The translations under genes were made by a program, and so were the position numbers. A stretch of DNA of 64,000 bases from Nitrospira sp. ND1 (GTDB lineage Bacteria > Nitrospirota > Nitrospiria > Nitrospirales > Nitrospiraceae): NCBI RefSeq assembly GCF_900170025.1, contig NZ_FWEX01000006.1, positions 3,277,839-3,341,838 of the forward strand, given 5' to 3'. The notes beneath the pieces are model-generated. The model had not been told where the DNA came from. It saw only the letters and a list, made by a program, of their open reading frames with translations, and searched no databases. Positions within the stretch are counted from its first letter, which is position 1; each line of letters starts with the position of its first letter. Below, in pieces: positions 1 to 8,760 of this stretch.

Positions 1-296
1 ATCTCGGCAACAGCGACCGGCCCACCTCATTGAAGGAGCTGGCGGATCTCGTGGTCAAGGCGAGCGGAAATCCCTCGGTTGAAATCAAATATGCCGCCGA
101 CTTTCAAGGCACCGACCGTCATGCGAGCCGTGAAATTCATCGCCGTTATTGTTCCGGCGAGAAGGCAAAACGGTTATTGGGGTTTGAATCGCGTGTCACA
201 TTGGAAGATGGCATCCGTCGTATCATTGAAATGAACAGCATTTTTGAAAAATGGGAAAGCACCGAGTTGCCGTACCTGATCGATGAGATGACCTAA
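1..296 (+). CDS. NAD-dependent epimerase/dehydratase, C-terminal fragment (5' end outside window)
   Basis: The reading frame is already open at the window edge and ends at TAA 294-296, so only about the last 97 residues are seen. The fragment has the usual end of an extended short-chain dehydrogenase acting on nucleotide sugars: an opening LGNSDRPTSLKELADLVV segment (the 'N.g....S..ELA..i' strand-helix) and a closing KAKRLLGF..RVTLEDGIRR segment, the substrate-side helix of the family. The catalytic Tyr-Lys and the Rossmann fold lie upstream, so the exact reaction (epimerase, decarboxylase or dehydratase) cannot be assigned. It sits 30 bp before the first gene of the polysaccharide cluster on the same strand and probably supplies an activated sugar to it. 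The TTG at 30 is an internal codon, not a likely start. Confidence 0.75.
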   Translation, partial: LGNSDRPTSLKELADLVVKASGNPSVEIKYAADFQGTDRHASREIHRRYCSGEKAKRLLGFESRVTLEDGIRRIIEMNSIFEKWESTELPYLIDEMT

Positions 297-326
297 CAGG
301 AGACCGCACCTCGTCCGCGCGCCTTC

Positions 327-2015
327 ATGACCCATCGTAACTGGAAAACGTCTCTTAAGCGCGTCCTTTCTCGCGTCCACGTGCTTCCCGCCGCTCGCGC
401 CCTTCAGTACCATTTTCGAAGGACTATGGATCCGGCGTTCCGTGACCGGGAGGCCGGTCTCGATCAGGCATTTCGACGGTTCGCCGCTGATTACGGGGCC
501 GCGTTTCGCCGCGCCGTGCCCCCGGAGTCCTCCGACAATCAGCGGGTGCTGGTGGTCAGTTCGGGGTCTTTGGGCCAGTTGGTTGAGATCGCTCTCGTCA
601 CGGCGTTCCGGTTGGCCGGCTATCGGCCGGTGATCTTGACGGATTACGACCGGTGGATGGAGGCCTATTACTGCGAGATCGGCGTTCAGGAGCATCTGTA
701 TTGGGACGATTGCTTCCGGCACGTGCCGATGGCTGAGGCTGTGCACTTGATGGCATCCATCGGTTCCTTCGAGCAGCTGATCAAGACCGACTATTGCGGC
801 GCCCGGGTCGGAAAGTATGCGGCCTCGACGGTATTGCGCCACTTGCGGGTGGGGAGGCTCGATCTCTCAGACCGGACGGTTCGCGACGCGCTCCTGCCGT
901 TTCTTCATCGCGCCATGTGTTATGCCAGGACAGCGGAGGCTATCGTCGAAACCCTTCGTCCGCAACTCGTGCTGTCCGTGGATACGGGGTACAGCCCGCG
1001 CGGAGAACTGTTCGATCTCTGTCTGGCCGCCGGGATCGACACGATCACGTGGAATGCCGCGCACCGAAACAATCAGTTGATGCTCAAGCGCTACAGCCGG
1101 GGAAACCGCGAAGTCCATCCGGCCTCGCTGTCGGCCTCCACGTGGGGCGAACTACAAGCCAAGCCGTGGACGGAGGCGGATCGTAATCTCCTCCGTCGCG
1201 AATTGGTCGGCAGTTATACCAGCGGCGAATGGTACAGCGAGGTCGGTACCCAGTTTCACACGAAGCTGGAAGATCCCGCTGAGGTTCGGCGCACCTTAGG
1301 CCTGGAGGATGGAAAGAAAACCGTCGTCGTCTTTCCGCACATCTTCTGGGACGGCACCTTCTTCTATGGAACCGATCTGTTCGAGAGTTACGAAGAATGG
1401 TTCGTGGAGACCATGAAGGTGGCTTACACGAATCCTTGCGTGAATTGGATCGTCAAGATTCATCCGGCCAACATCGTCAAGAACATGCGGGACGGAGTCG
1501 GGTCCGAGCCGTCCGAGCTGACGGCGATCCGTTCGCTCGGCGAGAGTCCGCCGCCGCATGTGCGCATCATTCAACCCGACAGTCGCCTGAGTACCCTTTC
1601 CCTGTATTCCGTCATGGACTATTGTGTGACGGTTCGTGGAACCGTGGGGATTGAAGCGGCCAGTTTTGGCATTCCCGTGTTGACTGCGGGGACCGGACGA
1701 TACGACCGGCTCGGGTTCACCGTCGACTCCGAATCGAGAAGTCAGTACCTGGACCGTTTAGCCCACATTCAGGATCTTCCTTCGCTCACGGCCCGGGAGC
1801 GCGAGTTGGCGGAGCGGCTTGCCTATGGCGTGTTCATCGCGCGCCCCCTGACGCTACGCACGGTGGCATTGGAATATCAGCGCGATGCCAAGGCGAGTTT
1901 GCAGACCAGGGTCTGCCTGCCGAAAGGGCAGGAATTGCACGCGGCGGCCGATCTCCGCGCGCTCGCTGCGTGGATTCAATCCGGACAGGAAGATTTTCTC
2001 TCGCCGCATGCCTAA
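327..2015 (+). CDS. Capsule/surface-carbohydrate biosynthesis protein, GT-B-like
   Basis: A 562-residue protein, probably cytoplasmic, with no signal peptide or membrane segment. The N-terminal half has a Rossmann-like start (VLVVSSGSLGQLVEIALV). The C-terminal half resembles capsule-type or CDP-glycerol-type GT-B enzymes: KTVVVFPHIFWDG, then NWIVKIHPAN, then a nucleotide-sugar-binding-like stretch VRGTVGIEAASFGIPVLTAG near residues 435-455. These fit a polysaccharide polymerising or modifying transferase, but no donor can be named. The first gene's stop and this ATG share a frame, and the only good Shine-Dalgarno (AGGAGA, 298-303) is 23 nt upstream of the ATG; there is no in-frame alternative start between. 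It is followed 48 bp later by asnB, which fits the EPS operon context. Confidence 0.7.
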   Translation: MTHRNWKTSLKRVLSRVHVLPAARALQYHFRRTMDPAFRDREAGLDQAFRRFAADYGAAFRRAVPPESSDNQRVLVVSSGSLGQLVEIALVTAFRLAGYRPVILTDYDRWMEAYYCEIGVQEHLYWDDCFRHVPMAEAVHLMASIGSFEQLIKTDYCGARVGKYAASTVLRHLRVGRLDLSDRTVRDALLPFLHRAMCYARTAEAIVETLRPQLVLSVDTGYSPRGELFDLCLAAGIDTITWNAAHRNNQLMLKRYSRGNREVHPASLSASTWGELQAKPWTEADRNLLRRELVGSYTSGEWYSEVGTQFHTKLEDPAEVRRTLGLEDGKKTVVVFPHIFWDGTFFYGTDLFESYEEWFVETMKVAYTNPCVNWIVKIHPANIVKNMRDGVGSEPSELTAIRSLGESPPPHVRIIQPDSRLSTLSLYSVMDYCVTVRGTVGIEAASFGIPVLTAGTGRYDRLGFTVDSESRSQYLDRLAHIQDLPSLTARERELAERLAYGVFIARPLTLRTVALEYQRDAKASLQTRVCLPKGQELHAAADLRALAAWIQSGQEDFLSPHA

Positions 2016-2063
2016 CACGAGTCCCTTACTCTGCAGTCCACATCACAGTTCGAGGGTGTCGTC

Positions 2064-4019
2064 ATGTGCGGCATAGCCGGTATGGCGGGGCCCGGAGCCG
2101 CTGAGGTTGTCCGCGCCATGACCGGTGCGCTGGTCCATCGTGGCCCGGACGACGGCGGTCATTACGACGATCCTGCGGCCAGGCTCTGCCTGGGCATGCG
2201 GCGGCTCGGTATTCTGGATCTCGCGCACGGCCACCAGCCGATGGCGAATCCCGATCAGTCCGTGTGGATCGTCTACAACGGAGAAATCTTCAATTCTCCG
2301 GATCTGCGACGCGGACTTGAGGAACGCGGGCACCGGTTTCACACGGCGAATTCCGATACCGAAACGCTGTTGCGATTGTACGACGAGAAGCAGGAGGGCA
2401 TGTTGGCGGAGTTGAACGGCATGTTCGCCTTCGTGCTCCACGACAAGCGGCGCAATCTCTTATTCGGCGCGCGGGACCGGGTGGGGATCAAGCCGCTGTA
2501 TTATGCCCGGCGGCCCGATGCGTTTGCGTTTGCATCGGAACTGAAGAGTCTGCTGCGGATGCCCGGCCTTGCTCGTACGCTCGATGAGAGCAGCCTTTCC
2601 CACTACCTGACGCTGCGGTTCGTTCCGGGGACGGCTTCCATCATCCGGGGCGTGTCTCGGCTTGCGCCGGGTCATTGGTTTCGCTACGACTTGAAGACCG
2701 GCCGATTCGAAACCCGCTCGTATTGGCGTCCTTCATTTGCGCCGCAAGAAGATCGGTCGGTGGGGGAATGGAGTGAGCTGGTTCGAGCCGAGTTGGGGGC
2801 CGCGGTTCGTCGTTGGAGTCTCAGCGATGTGCCGATCGGCTGCTCGTTGTCCGGTGGATTGGACTCCTCCAGCATCGTCGGACTGTTGGCCGAGAGCGGT
2901 CATCGGCAGCTCAAAACCTACTCGCTCGGATTCGTAGGGGAGGGCGCCGCTGCGCTCGATGAGTTACCGCTCGCGCGAGCGGTCGCGCAGCGCTGGGGGA
3001 CCGACCATCATGAATTGGTGCTCCAGCCGGAGGACCTGCTTCGTGACTTGCTCAAAATGGTGTGGTCGCTGGATGAACCGTACGGCGGTGGGCTGCCGTC
3101 CTGGTATGTGTTTCAGTTCATGCAGCAAGACGTCAAGGTCGGGATGACGGGAACCGGCGGTGATGAATTGTTCGGAGATTACGGGCGGTACATTCAGCTG
3201 GAACAGCGGACTTTGCCGGGGACGCAGGCCGCCCCGCTGCCGGCGTGGCTAGAGCGAGGCTGGCCGTTGGTCGCCTCGCTGGTCGACCAGCTTCCGCATG
3301 GCATCGGAGGTTTACGAAGGAAGGAGCGATGGCGTCACTATCCGCAGGTACGGCGCGATCTGTTCGGATGGGACTACGTGCAGGCCTTCTATTACCTCTC
3401 CGAGTCCATGAAACGGAACGAGGTCCTGGCGCCGCCGTCGGACGGAAGAATCATTCAGGACACGGTGGAACTGTTGCGAGAATACTACCGGGAATCCCAG
3501 AGTGAGCAGCCCCGGGATGCCGTGATGCATCTGGCGATGCGGACGCAGTTGCCGGAAGAGTTCCTGTTTATGACCGATCGGTTTTCAATGGCCCATTCGT
3601 TGGAGGCGCGCGTGCCGTTTTTGGATCACCTGTTCGTCGAGGCGGTCATGCGTATTCCGGCCCAGATCAGGACGAAGCCGGAGGACCCCAAGTATTTGCT
3701 CCGGCAGGCCGTGCGCGATCTGTTGCCCGATGACCTGCTGCATGCGCCGAAGCGCGGGTTCGTGATCCCCACGGCCCGGTGGTTACGCGGACCGCTCCGT
3801 CCGCTGGCTGAACGGCTACTTGCGCCCGCCAGGCTGGCCGAGCAGGGATTGTTCCGACCCGAGTTTTATGCGCGGTTCGTTCGCCCCCATGTTGAAGGCC
3901 GGGCGGACTACCACCCGCAGGTCTGGACGGCCCTCATGTTTCAGCTGTGGCACAATCTGTATATCGAACAGGCACTGACCGAATGTCCGAATTTCTCCTG
4001 GCAGGAGCTCTGCCGCTAG
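2064..4019 (+). CDS. asnB: Asparagine synthase (glutamine-hydrolysing)-like amidotransferase
   Basis: 651 residues with the two expected modules. The N-terminal Ntn glutaminase domain begins MCGIAGMAG; Cys2 becomes the nucleophile after Met removal, and HRGPDDGG and YNGEIFN follow. The C-terminal ATP-pyrophosphatase domain has the P-loop SGGLDSSS near residues 263-270 and GTGGDELFGDYGRY. AsnB converts aspartate to asparagine using glutamine and ATP. Homologues embedded in exopolysaccharide clusters (the PEP-CTERM/EPS-type amidotransferases) are thought instead to amidate a sugar acid or the assembly machinery. Its place inside the glycosyltransferase operon, with its stop TAG directly abutting the next ATG (4020), favours that role. 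That is inference; the catalytic residues look intact. Confidence 0.9.
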   Translation: MCGIAGMAGPGAAEVVRAMTGALVHRGPDDGGHYDDPAARLCLGMRRLGILDLAHGHQPMANPDQSVWIVYNGEIFNSPDLRRGLEERGHRFHTANSDTETLLRLYDEKQEGMLAELNGMFAFVLHDKRRNLLFGARDRVGIKPLYYARRPDAFAFASELKSLLRMPGLARTLDESSLSHYLTLRFVPGTASIIRGVSRLAPGHWFRYDLKTGRFETRSYWRPSFAPQEDRSVGEWSELVRAELGAAVRRWSLSDVPIGCSLSGGLDSSSIVGLLAESGHRQLKTYSLGFVGEGAAALDELPLARAVAQRWGTDHHELVLQPEDLLRDLLKMVWSLDEPYGGGLPSWYVFQFMQQDVKVGMTGTGGDELFGDYGRYIQLEQRTLPGTQAAPLPAWLERGWPLVASLVDQLPHGIGGLRRKERWRHYPQVRRDLFGWDYVQAFYYLSESMKRNEVLAPPSDGRIIQDTVELLREYYRESQSEQPRDAVMHLAMRTQLPEEFLFMTDRFSMAHSLEARVPFLDHLFVEAVMRIPAQIRTKPEDPKYLLRQAVRDLLPDDLLHAPKRGFVIPTARWLRGPLRPLAERLLAPARLAEQGLFRPEFYARFVRPHVEGRADYHPQVWTALMFQLWHNLYIEQALTECPNFSWQELCR

Positions 4020-5228
4020 ATGGCCTTCTCGAGATCACCAGCGGCAGAGGGCAGTGGGCCAGTGACCGATCGACCCGGATCCGCTTCCGGTCAGGTCGCC
4101 GATGGGATGAAGGGGGAACAGGGGCAGGGTGCATACAAGGTATTCGGGATATACCGTTTTGTGCTGGCCCTGCTGGTTGTGTTGAGTCACACCTGGGAGT
4201 TTGCCTTCGAAGCACCCGAGCGACATTTCCTGTCGTCTATCGGGATCGGCAACATCGGAGTGATGACGTTTTTTATTCTCTCGGGTTTTATTATTTCCGA
4301 AGCCATCGATCGGTTCTACTGGGGCCGGCCGTATAGCTTTCTGGGCAACAGGTTCTTACGGTTGATCCCCCCGTTTTGGGCTGCCATAGGCGTTTCTGTG
4401 ATCGTTCATGCGGCGCTGATCAACCACGGCGCCCGTGCTCTACCGGCTGCGTATTTTCGTGCTGACATGCTCTCCGTCGAAACCGTCCTCGTCAATTTGA
4501 CGGAGCTCATCCCGATTCTGAACGTGAATAACCTCATCGGCTTGAAGGAGTATTATCACTTTATCAGCTACGCCTGGGCCGTGTTCATAGAGGTCATGTT
4601 TTATCTCTCGGTATTCGCGATATGTCTGGTGTCCGGGCGAAGGTTTATCGGCAGGTACGCTTCTGTCGGTTTCCTGTTTTATTGCATGGGAGGGGGAATT
4701 CTTCTGGCGCATCTTTGCCATGAATATGTGCACAAGCTCTACAGACCCTTGTCGTTCGTTCCCTATTTTTTGCTCGGCGTACTCTTGTATAGACTGAGAA
4801 CACGAGCCGGTGCGGTGGAATGGACGGGTGTCGTGGTGGTTGCCCCTCTCATGCTGCTGCATTTTTCCCGCTACATTCAGGGCGAGGTGCCTCTCGATCA
4901 TGCCTGGGTCGCGAACCTCATGACAGCCAGAGGGCTGACAGCCCTCGTGCTCCTTGTGATGGCGGCAGTACTCATCTATCCTCTCTCCTATGCCGGTGCA
5001 GGACTTAGATTGAAGAACGCAGACCGGTGGTTCGGTGACCTCTCATACCCGTTGTATTTGAATCATTATGTCATCGTCGTCGGGTTCGCGACTCTGTTGG
5101 AGGCGAAAGGTGCCCGGTATCAGCTGGCGGCGATTCTACTGTCTTTGGCGCTCGCCTACGGGATGAACGTCGTGGTGGAGGCCCCGCTCAGGCGGATTCG
5201 CAACAGTATCCGTGGGGTTGCGCTCTAA
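4020..5228 (+). CDS. Acyltransferase 3 family integral membrane protein (sugar O-acylation)
   Basis: 402 residues, about ten predicted transmembrane helices. The family start is visible near residue 42: VFGIYRFVLALLVVLSHTWEF, with the conserved His of the 'R..a...V...H' motif, then FILSGFIISEA, and FLGNRFLRLIPPFW with the conserved Arg. Near the C-terminus LSYPLYLNHYVIVV matches the last helices of the family. These enzymes move acyl groups, usually acetyl, from cytoplasmic donors to exported polysaccharide. The chosen ATG directly follows the asnB stop without a gap; an internal ATG at 4107 would drop a hydrophilic 29-residue leader and is also possible. Followed by a strong hairpin (5233-5261). 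Confidence 0.88.
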   Translation: MAFSRSPAAEGSGPVTDRPGSASGQVADGMKGEQGQGAYKVFGIYRFVLALLVVLSHTWEFAFEAPERHFLSSIGIGNIGVMTFFILSGFIISEAIDRFYWGRPYSFLGNRFLRLIPPFWAAIGVSVIVHAALINHGARALPAAYFRADMLSVETVLVNLTELIPILNVNNLIGLKEYYHFISYAWAVFIEVMFYLSVFAICLVSGRRFIGRYASVGFLFYCMGGGILLAHLCHEYVHKLYRPLSFVPYFLLGVLLYRLRTRAGAVEWTGVVVVAPLMLLHFSRYIQGEVPLDHAWVANLMTARGLTALVLLVMAAVLIYPLSYAGAGLRLKNADRWFGDLSYPLYLNHYVIVVGFATLLEAKGARYQLAAILLSLALAYGMNVVVEAPLRRIRNSIRGVAL

Positions 5229-5232
5229 GTCT

Positions 5233-5261
5233 GCCGGACATCCTATTTGAGGATGTCCGGC
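5233..5261. terminator. Perfect 12-bp stem-loop between acyltransferase and glycosyltransferase genes
   Basis: GCCGGACATCCT (5233-5244) and AGGATGTCCGGC (5250-5261) pair perfectly around a 5-nt loop (ATTTG). No T-run follows, and the next ATG is only 11 nt further on. It may be a processing or partial-termination site inside the operon rather than a full intrinsic terminator. Confidence 0.6.
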
Positions 5262-5272
5262 TCGCATGTGGT

Positions 5273-6508
5273 ATGAACATTCTCCATCTCAGCACAGAGT
5301 ACAACCTGGGCGGGTCCGGCCGGGCGGCCTATCGAATTCATTCGAGCCTCATGCGGCGAGGCCATACCTCGCGTATGCTTGTCTCGGGGTTGGTGCATGG
5401 TGCGTCGGACGCGGGGCCGATTTGGGGCAGCATGCCATGGCGCGCGGCGGATTGGCTGGCGCGCCGGGCGACCGATGCCTTGAGTCTGCAGTATCTGTTC
5501 TTGCCTTCGTCCTGGCGGTTGCTGCGCCATCCCTGGTTTCAGGCTGCCGATGTCGTGCAGCTCTACAATACGCACGGCGGGTATTTCAGCCATTCCGTGT
5601 TGGGCGTCGCCAGTCGGCGCAAGCCGTTTGTCTGGCGTCTGTCGGACATGTGGCCCCTGACCGGCCATTGCTGTTATTCCTATGATTGCGAACGGTGGAA
5701 AACGGGATGCGGTGCCTGCCCGCTGTTGAATGACGAGCCTGCCTTGAGGGCGGACCGGACGGCGCTGCTGTGGCGAACGAAGCAGCGTATCTATGCCGAT
5801 GCGAACGTGACGTTGGTGGCGCCGTCGCGGTGGATCGCCGGGCTGGCTGAGCAAAGCCCGCTGGTCGGGCATTGGCCGTTGCGAGTGATTCCGAACGGTC
5901 TGAATCTGAACGTGTTTCGACCGATCGATCAAGCCTCGGCTCGAACGGTGTTAGGGCTCCCGCAGGATGAGGATCTCGTGTTGTTCAGCTCCGTGGAGAC
6001 GCAGGCCTATCGCAAGGGCGGCACCTTCGTCACAGAGGCTGTGAACGCTCTCAAGGGGAAGACCCGGAAGCCCTTCCGCCTGTTGGTGGTCGGGAACCGC
6101 GCCGGTGAGTGGGAGACCGCCGTGAATGTCCCTGTGACGGCCATCGGGACCGTGAAAGACGACCATCTGTTGGCGACCCTCTACTCGGCTGCGGATGTGT
6201 TCGTCCATCCCGCCCTGGCAGATAACTTGCCGAACGGTGTGCTGGAAAGTCTGGCCTGTGGAACTCCGGTGGTGGCCTTCAACGTGGGCGGTGTGGGTGA
6301 GGCCGTACGGCCGATGGAGACCGGTTACCTGGCGCGCGACAAGGATGCCGGCGACCTGTCGGAGGGCATCAAGTGCCTCCTGGACGATCCTGATCTGCGG
6401 CGACGACTGCGCACACGGTGTCGTGAGGTTGCGGAAGCCGAGTACGATATGGCGTTGCAAACACAACGGTTCGAGGAGTTGTATAAGACGGTGATCCATG
6501 GCCGATAG
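5273..6508 (+). CDS. Glycosyltransferase family 4-like (WcaC-type)
   Basis: 411 residues. GT-B start MNILHLSTEYNLGGSGRAAY with the acceptor-side glycine loop, and a donor domain with NGLNLNVFRP, VFVHPALADNLPNGVLESLA and CGTPVVAFNVGGVGEAV (the E-x7-E region of retaining GT4 enzymes). Between them is a Cys-rich stretch, MWPLTGHCCYSYDCERW plus TGCGACPL, like that in colanic-acid WcaC-type transferases. It should transfer one sugar to the growing lipid-linked repeat unit at the inner membrane face; donor and linkage cannot be read from sequence. The 3' end overlaps the next gene by 11 bp, so translation is probably coupled. Confidence 0.85.
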   Translation: MNILHLSTEYNLGGSGRAAYRIHSSLMRRGHTSRMLVSGLVHGASDAGPIWGSMPWRAADWLARRATDALSLQYLFLPSSWRLLRHPWFQAADVVQLYNTHGGYFSHSVLGVASRRKPFVWRLSDMWPLTGHCCYSYDCERWKTGCGACPLLNDEPALRADRTALLWRTKQRIYADANVTLVAPSRWIAGLAEQSPLVGHWPLRVIPNGLNLNVFRPIDQASARTVLGLPQDEDLVLFSSVETQAYRKGGTFVTEAVNALKGKTRKPFRLLVVGNRAGEWETAVNVPVTAIGTVKDDHLLATLYSAADVFVHPALADNLPNGVLESLACGTPVVAFNVGGVGEAVRPMETGYLARDKDAGDLSEGIKCLLDDPDLRRRLRTRCREVAEAEYDMALQTQRFEELYKTVIHGR

Positions 6509-7349
6509 CCGGGCCGTGAATTTCCCCGAAACCTCCTATGGCATCGTGAAGCGGCTGCAGACGATCGAGGCATGGACGGCCGGAGTTGCGCAGCGACTGG
6601 GCACTCCATCGCTCTCGATTCTCGATTTCGGGTGCGGCACGGGCGATCATGTGACCTATCCCCTGGCCTGTCTTGGCCATCGCGTGCTGGGGGTGGACAT
6701 GCATGAGCCGTCCATTCAGGAAGCACAACGAAGATATCCGCTGCCGAACCTTTTGTTTCGAACCGGCCATCTCGAGTCGTTGATCCAGGAAGGGGTGGCC
6801 GCCGATCTGATTATTTGTTCGGAAGTCCTCGAACATCTCCAGCAGCCACGAGACTGTCTCAGCCTCATGCGGCGTCTGTTGAAGCCGAACGGGGCGTTAA
6901 TCATTACCACCCCCAACGGCTATGGATCGTATGAAATGTTTTGCCGCCTGCAACGAGGTCTGACCAGAATCGGGATTGATCAGGTGGTTCGCCGCCTGGT
7001 GCATGCGCGGCGGGCGATGCAGGCCCGATCCGTTGAGGTGGCGGTGCCGGTGCCGGTGCAGACTTTGCTCCAACAGGAGCAGGTTGGATTCTTGAATTTC
7101 GAATCCGGCCATGTGCAGTTTTTCCGGGTGCGGCCTCTCCTGGACGTATTCGCTGCCGGCGGGTTCCGCGTGACGGAACGGCGAGCCAGGACCTTCCTCT
7201 GCGGGCCATACATCGATGTGCTGCTCCGGCTGCCGCCGTTTCGGCAGGCACTCTATAGAATGAACAATCGAGTTGCCGACTGGCTGCCGTTTTCGTGGTC
7301 CGCCGACTGGATGTTTCTCCTCGAGCCGGCTGAAAAGAGTACCAGGTGA
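6498..7349 (+). CDS. Class I SAM-dependent methyltransferase
   Basis: 283 residues. SAM-binding motif I SILDFGCGTGDHVTYPLA lies around residues 40-57, the acidic end of strand 2 is VLGVDMHE, and motif post-II is DLIICSEVLEHLQQP (a UbiE/Coq5-like 'vlEHl'). The C-terminal part is longer than the minimal fold and basic. In this setting it probably O-methylates a sugar of the exopolysaccharide. It overlaps the upstream GT by 11 bp and the downstream GT by 4 bp (GTGA), so it is a true operon member. Confidence 0.85.
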   Translation: MADSRAVNFPETSYGIVKRLQTIEAWTAGVAQRLGTPSLSILDFGCGTGDHVTYPLACLGHRVLGVDMHEPSIQEAQRRYPLPNLLFRTGHLESLIQEGVAADLIICSEVLEHLQQPRDCLSLMRRLLKPNGALIITTPNGYGSYEMFCRLQRGLTRIGIDQVVRRLVHARRAMQARSVEVAVPVPVQTLLQQEQVGFLNFESGHVQFFRVRPLLDVFAAGGFRVTERRARTFLCGPYIDVLLRLPPFRQALYRMNNRVADWLPFSWSADWMFLLEPAEKSTR

Positions 7350-8656
7350 CGCAGGACTATCCTCGAATTCTGGTGGTGACGGGGAATAATTTCAATCTCG
7401 TGACCGGCGGCGGCATCACGCTGACCAATCTGTTCCGCGGCTGGCCGGCTGATCGACTCGCCAATCTGCACGATGATGCGACTCCGGTGGACCGGACGGT
7501 CTGCCGGAATTTTTATCGCCTGACAGAGGAGGAAATACGCTGGGTTTGGCCATTTTCCCTGCTCAGACGATCCTACGGACGCTTCAAGCGGCACTCGGCC
7601 GGGCCGTCTGAATCATCCGGTGCCCGGGGCCCCTCCGTAGGCACGTCCTCCATCGAGCTGGCCAGACGAGTCATCGGTGATAGCGTGCCCAAGCGCGCCC
7701 ACCTCACGAGCGGCCTGACGGCGTGGGTGAATGAATTTCAGCCGACGCTCCTCTATGGATTTCTGGGTTCTCTGGAGCAGGTGGATCTCACGCGGCAGCT
7801 TGCGAAGCGATGGGCGATTCCCCTGGTGGTGCATATGATGGATGACTGGCCGGCGGTGCTGCACACCGGCGGCTTATTGGGGCCTGTCGTGGGACCCATG
7901 TTGCGTCGTGAACTGAAGGCGACGCTCCGTGAGGCCGTGGGTCGGTTCGCCATCTGCGAGCAAATGTGCGAAGAATATCAGCAGCGCTATGGTTATCCTT
8001 TTCTGCCGTTTCAGAACGCTCTGGATGTGGAACGGTGGTTGCCGGATTCTCGAACCGATTGGAAGGCAGGCACACCGTTTGTCCTGCGGTATGTGGGATC
8101 GATCGTGCCGGACGGACAGCGTGAAAGTCTGAGAGATATCGCTCGCGCCGTGGCCCGATTGTCAGCCGACGGCATCGACGTGCAGCTCTGGATTCATTCA
8201 CCGGCCCACGAGTCCGCGTATCTTCGCGACCTGTCCTCTCCGGCCGTTCGAATCGAAGGTCCGCCCGATCCGAAGTCGATCGCGCGGCTGCTGGCCGGAA
8301 CGGATCTGCTGGTCCTGCCGTACAACTTCGATGCGCGAAGTGCCCGGTACATTCGGCTCTCCCTTCCGACGAAGGCGCCGGCGTATATGATTTCAGGAAC
8401 GCCGATTCTAGTGTATGCTCCCGGCGACGTGGCGACCGCGCGCTATGCGACACAGGAAGGCTGGGGATATGTCGTTGCAACTCGAGGTGAAGAAGCGGTC
8501 ATGTCGGCTGTTCGAACGCTCATGCAGCATACATCGCTCCGCGAGCAGCTCGGCCGACGTGCCCGTGAGGTCGCCGTGGCGCGACATGATGCGTCGGTGG
8601 TCAAGGCTGCCTTTTGGACGGCGCTCTGCGAAGCCCCTCGACAGAGAGGTGCCTAA
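7346..8656 (+). CDS. Glycosyltransferase-like protein (GT-B fold)
   Basis: 436 residues starting from the GTG of a GTGA overlap. The N-terminal domain opens with ILVVTGNNFNLVTGGGITLTN, and NEFQPTLLYGFLGSLEQVDL fits the acceptor domain. The donor half has FVLRYVGSIVPDGQRESLRD (the 'G.l...K....' position) and LLAGTDLLVLPYNFD, then SLPTKAPAYMISGTPILVYAPG. The terminal E-x7-E motif is not canonical: the region reads LPTKAPAYMISGTP instead of the usual 'ES...G.P'. It resembles GT4-like proteins that act on undecaprenyl-linked oligosaccharides, though the acceptor is unknown. Same-strand neighbours on both sides are EPS genes. Confidence 0.75.
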   Translation: MTQDYPRILVVTGNNFNLVTGGGITLTNLFRGWPADRLANLHDDATPVDRTVCRNFYRLTEEEIRWVWPFSLLRRSYGRFKRHSAGPSESSGARGPSVGTSSIELARRVIGDSVPKRAHLTSGLTAWVNEFQPTLLYGFLGSLEQVDLTRQLAKRWAIPLVVHMMDDWPAVLHTGGLLGPVVGPMLRRELKATLREAVGRFAICEQMCEEYQQRYGYPFLPFQNALDVERWLPDSRTDWKAGTPFVLRYVGSIVPDGQRESLRDIARAVARLSADGIDVQLWIHSPAHESAYLRDLSSPAVRIEGPPDPKSIARLLAGTDLLVLPYNFDARSARYIRLSLPTKAPAYMISGTPILVYAPGDVATARYATQEGWGYVVATRGEEAVMSAVRTLMQHTSLREQLGRRAREVAVARHDASVVKAAFWTALCEAPRQRGA

Positions 8657-8662
8657 CAGCGA

Positions 8663-8690
8663 CCCGCGATCCCTGTTGCGATGTCGCGGG
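8663..8690. terminator. Weak stem-loop after GT gene
   Basis: CCCGCGA (8663-8669) can pair with TCGCGGG (8684-8690) across a 14-nt loop, just after the TAA at 8654-8656 and in the only sizeable gap (104 bp) of this part of the operon. There is no T-tract, so termination is doubtful. Confidence 0.3.
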
Positions 8691-8760
8691 GAATTTCATC
8701 GGCCCACCCTGGGACTCCTTGCGCGGGGGCGGTCGTCGTGAATCGGCTCAAGGTAGAGGT

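Noticed and set aside
174-842. 222-codon - strand frame near the window start
   Set aside because: Lies across the end of the epimerase and the start of the capsule protein; shadow of coding DNA.
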